Shown here: one piece after another, positions 62,107 to 64,000 of the stretch | Numbering within the stretch: position 1 is the stretch's first letter | Layout of the letters: each line of letters opens with the position of its first letter | Source of the DNA: Phanerodontia chrysosporium | Taxonomy: Eukaryota > Basidiomycota > Agaricomycetes > Polyporales > Phanerochaetaceae | Direction: 5' to 3' | DNA length: 64,000 nucleotides | Assembly (NCBI GenBank): GCA_001910725.1 | Contig: MJGA01000041.1 | Location: 122,062 to 186,061 of the forward strand | Made by a program: the position numbers and the translations under genes | Notes under the pieces: model-generated | The model's database searches: none | What the model saw: the letters and a program-made list of their open reading frames with translations, nothing else | Told to the model about the DNA's origin: nothing

Positions 62107-64000
62107 CGATCGATGAGTTCAGCTGTTTTATACCTTCCCGGGTGGCCAGTTATGGGGGAATCATGGTAGAGGTGTGTTACTTGGCGTCGGAGTTGAAGGT
62201 CGGATGGAACATAACATTTATCGCGGTAGAAGATGAGGCCATCTTCAAATGACCAGTCATCTCGTGTAGTTCGCCCAGGGAAAGGGAGATGAGTGCTGTT
62301 TAGTGCTGCAATGACTGTGTTGGCAAAAGGGTCGTCTTCTGTGAGACGTCGAATATCCCTTCGGAGGTTGTCGTCAAATGGGTGGTGCATAGGAGAGATT
62401 GAATGGTCGGTGCTTGTGAGGAGGTCAGTTGCCATGTGCAAAGATCGAATGCAAGTGGTTTGAAATACTGAGTCGGGGAGAAGAATAATATCGATGTTGT
62501 CGTCCGCGGTGTGAGTAGGGAAACGATTGCGGGTCATGGCGTCTGCTTGAACTAGTTGAGACCCGGGGCAATGATGAAGTGTGTAATTGAATTGCGAAAG
62601 GAATAGATGCCATCGTGCTTGCCGTCGGTTAAGTCGTCGTGGCGAACAGAAATAAGTTAGATTCTTATGATCAGTTAGGATGCGAATTGGGTGGTATGCT
62701 CCATGTAGGTAATGGCGCCATGCCTCTAGGGCGCGGATAATTGCCAAGAGTTCTCTGTCGTAGATTTCGTAGTTCCGTTCCGCTGGTAATAGGGATTGGG
62801 AAAGGTATGCGACGGGGTGCCATTCTCCATTTTCATCTTGCTGACGTAGTACCGCTGCGGTCGCCACAAGGGAAGCGTCGCATTCGATGACGAAGGGTTT
62901 AGTGGTGTCCGGAGTGAGTAGGACGGGTGCCGTGGTAAACCGTCTTTTCAATTCATCGAAGGCTTGTTGGCATTCCGTAGTCCAGTTGAACGGTGCGTCC
63001 TTCTTTGTGAGGTCCACGAGTGGGCGTGCAATATCAGAGTAATGGTCTATGAATCTTCGGTAAAAATTTCCGAAGCCCAGGAATCCTCGCACTTGCTTTA
63101 CGGTAGTGGGAACTGGCCATTCTAGGACCCCCTTGACTTTGACGGGGTCCATTGAAACATTATTGAATGATACAATCATTCCCAAAAATTTGACCGATTC
63201 GACGTCGAAGGCACATTTTTCAGGTTTGACGAAGAGGTCGTTTTCCCGGAGTCTTCTTATGACGCGAATTGTCTTTTCCTGGGTGTCTTGACTGTCGTGT
63301 CCGCAGATTAGAATGTCGTCCATGTAGATTTGTAACCATCCTTCGCCTAGCATGTCCTTGAAGATGTCGTTCATTATTGCCTGGAATGTAGCCGGTGAGT
63401 TGCACAGCCTGAAGAACATAACCGTGGGTTCAAACAGCCCTCTACTTGTCTTGAAGGCTGCCTTCCACTGGTCTCCATCTTTAATCCTGACATTGTTGTA
63501 GCCTGATCGTAGGTCCATCTTTGTAAACCGTCTGAACCCTTTGATCTTGTCGAGGAGTTCGGAGATGAGTGGTAGCGGGTATACGTTCTTGATGGTCCCC
63601 TCGTTTAGATATCTGTAATCTTGGCATGGTCGCAGACTGCCATCCTTTTTTCCTACGAAGAAGAATGGTGATGCCATTGGAGACTTGCTTGGCCGGATAT
63701 ACCCTTTGCGTAGGTTTTCATCGATAAACTCATTCATCTTCTCCTCTTCCAACGGCGATAATGGGTACACTTTGCAGTCTCGGGGGATGAAATCTGGCTT
63801 GAGGTCAATGGCATGATCATATGGTCTTGATTCTGGGAAGCGTTCAGCTGCCTTTTTCTCGAAGACTTCCTTGAATTCATCGAGGTAGTCTGGAATGTAG
63901 GCTGCTTTCTTCTGCAATCCTTCCTCCTGTGCTAATGTCATTGCCGGATTGACCTTTGCGTTGATGTACAGGTCGTGAATTGCTTGTGCGGTTGTGGTTT
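62107..64000 (-). CDS. pol: Pol of element 4, 5' part (RT-RNase H), open at the window edge
   Basis: The minus-strand frame is open from base 64000 through the RT ([20 protein letters not shown], then [12 protein letters not shown] with a YMDD active site), RNase H ([32 protein letters not shown]) and the start of the integrase zinc finger ([20 protein letters not shown]). It is cut by element 5 at 62107. Gag and protease would lie beyond the window. Confidence 0.9.

Larger units (their letters stand above)
53089..64000 (-). mobile_element. Element 4: chromovirus with extra env-position ORF, interrupted and running off the window
   Basis: Minus-strand Ty3/gypsy element whose 5' end lies beyond 64000. 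Visible: pol from RT to the first half of the integrase zinc finger (62107-64000), interruption by element 5, the rest of integrase and chromodomain (to about 54985), a 452-codon extra ORF, and the inferred 3' LTR (53089-53518). Taking out element 5 and one CGATC rejoins the frame as AELIDRDFYWPGM. Confidence 0.85.

Noticed and set aside
1..64000. tRNA, rRNA and other RNA genes
   Set aside because: I looked for tRNA-like cloverleaf boxes and rRNA cores and recognised none. A covariance-model scan would be needed to exclude a tRNA.

Overview
The window looks like nuclear DNA of a filamentous basidiomycete (Agaricomycetes, probably a wood- or litter-associated mushroom). The reasons are short GT-AG introns of about 45-80 nt in almost every gene, NACHT proteins with an MLKL-like N-terminal domain, a multi-intron GMC oxidoreductase, NTF2/FMO fusion monooxygenases, and a dense load of Ty3/gypsy chromoviruses. 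The organism is inferred from gene style only; no marker gene is present.

Genic half (1-28.9 kb). Two paralogous NLR-like NACHT genes lie tandemly on the minus strand (1-5.4 kb; the first runs off the window). They are followed by a long, mostly disordered zf-4CXXC_R1 zinc-finger protein (5.9-12.3 kb, eight exons), a small protein-kinase-fold gene (12.7-13.6 kb), a weakly supported hypothetical gene (14.3-15.5 kb, minus), a type II 2-haloacid-dehalogenase-like HAD gene (16.1-17.2 kb), a secreted GMC oxidoreductase (17.9-20.2 kb), two tandem flavin monooxygenase genes (21.1-23.6 and 24.5-26.8 kb), and a single-pass membrane protein (27.0-28.2 kb, minus). A third flavin monooxygenase (minus) starts its 3' part at 28.9 kb but is shattered by retrotransposons.

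Transposon half (30.6-64 kb). Element 1 (30621-38392) is an apparently complete chromovirus whose two 532-bp LTRs look identical and are flanked by a 5-bp duplication. Between pol and the 3' LTR it carries a spliced antisense gene for a Zn(II)2Cys6, coiled-coil, acidic protein. Elements 2 (38535-45618) and 3 (45634-52718) belong to a second family. They carry a leader ORF without any methionine codon, then Gag, a broken protease, no reverse transcriptase or RNase H, and an integrase-chromodomain-dUTPase reading frame. Element 4 (53089 to beyond 64000, minus) has pol plus an additional 452-codon ORF in the env position. It is split inside the integrase zinc finger by element 5 (56176-62106, plus), a single-ORF Gag-Pol chromovirus. 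Elements 1 and 2 sit inside the third monooxygenase gene, and element 3 cuts off its 5' end.

The most unusual signals are the antisense gene of element 1 with its own intron; the RT-less, dUTPase-bearing family with an AUG-free leader of about 1.3 kb; and exact 11-nt self-priming sites (Tf1/sushi style) with the same geometry in two unrelated LTR families.
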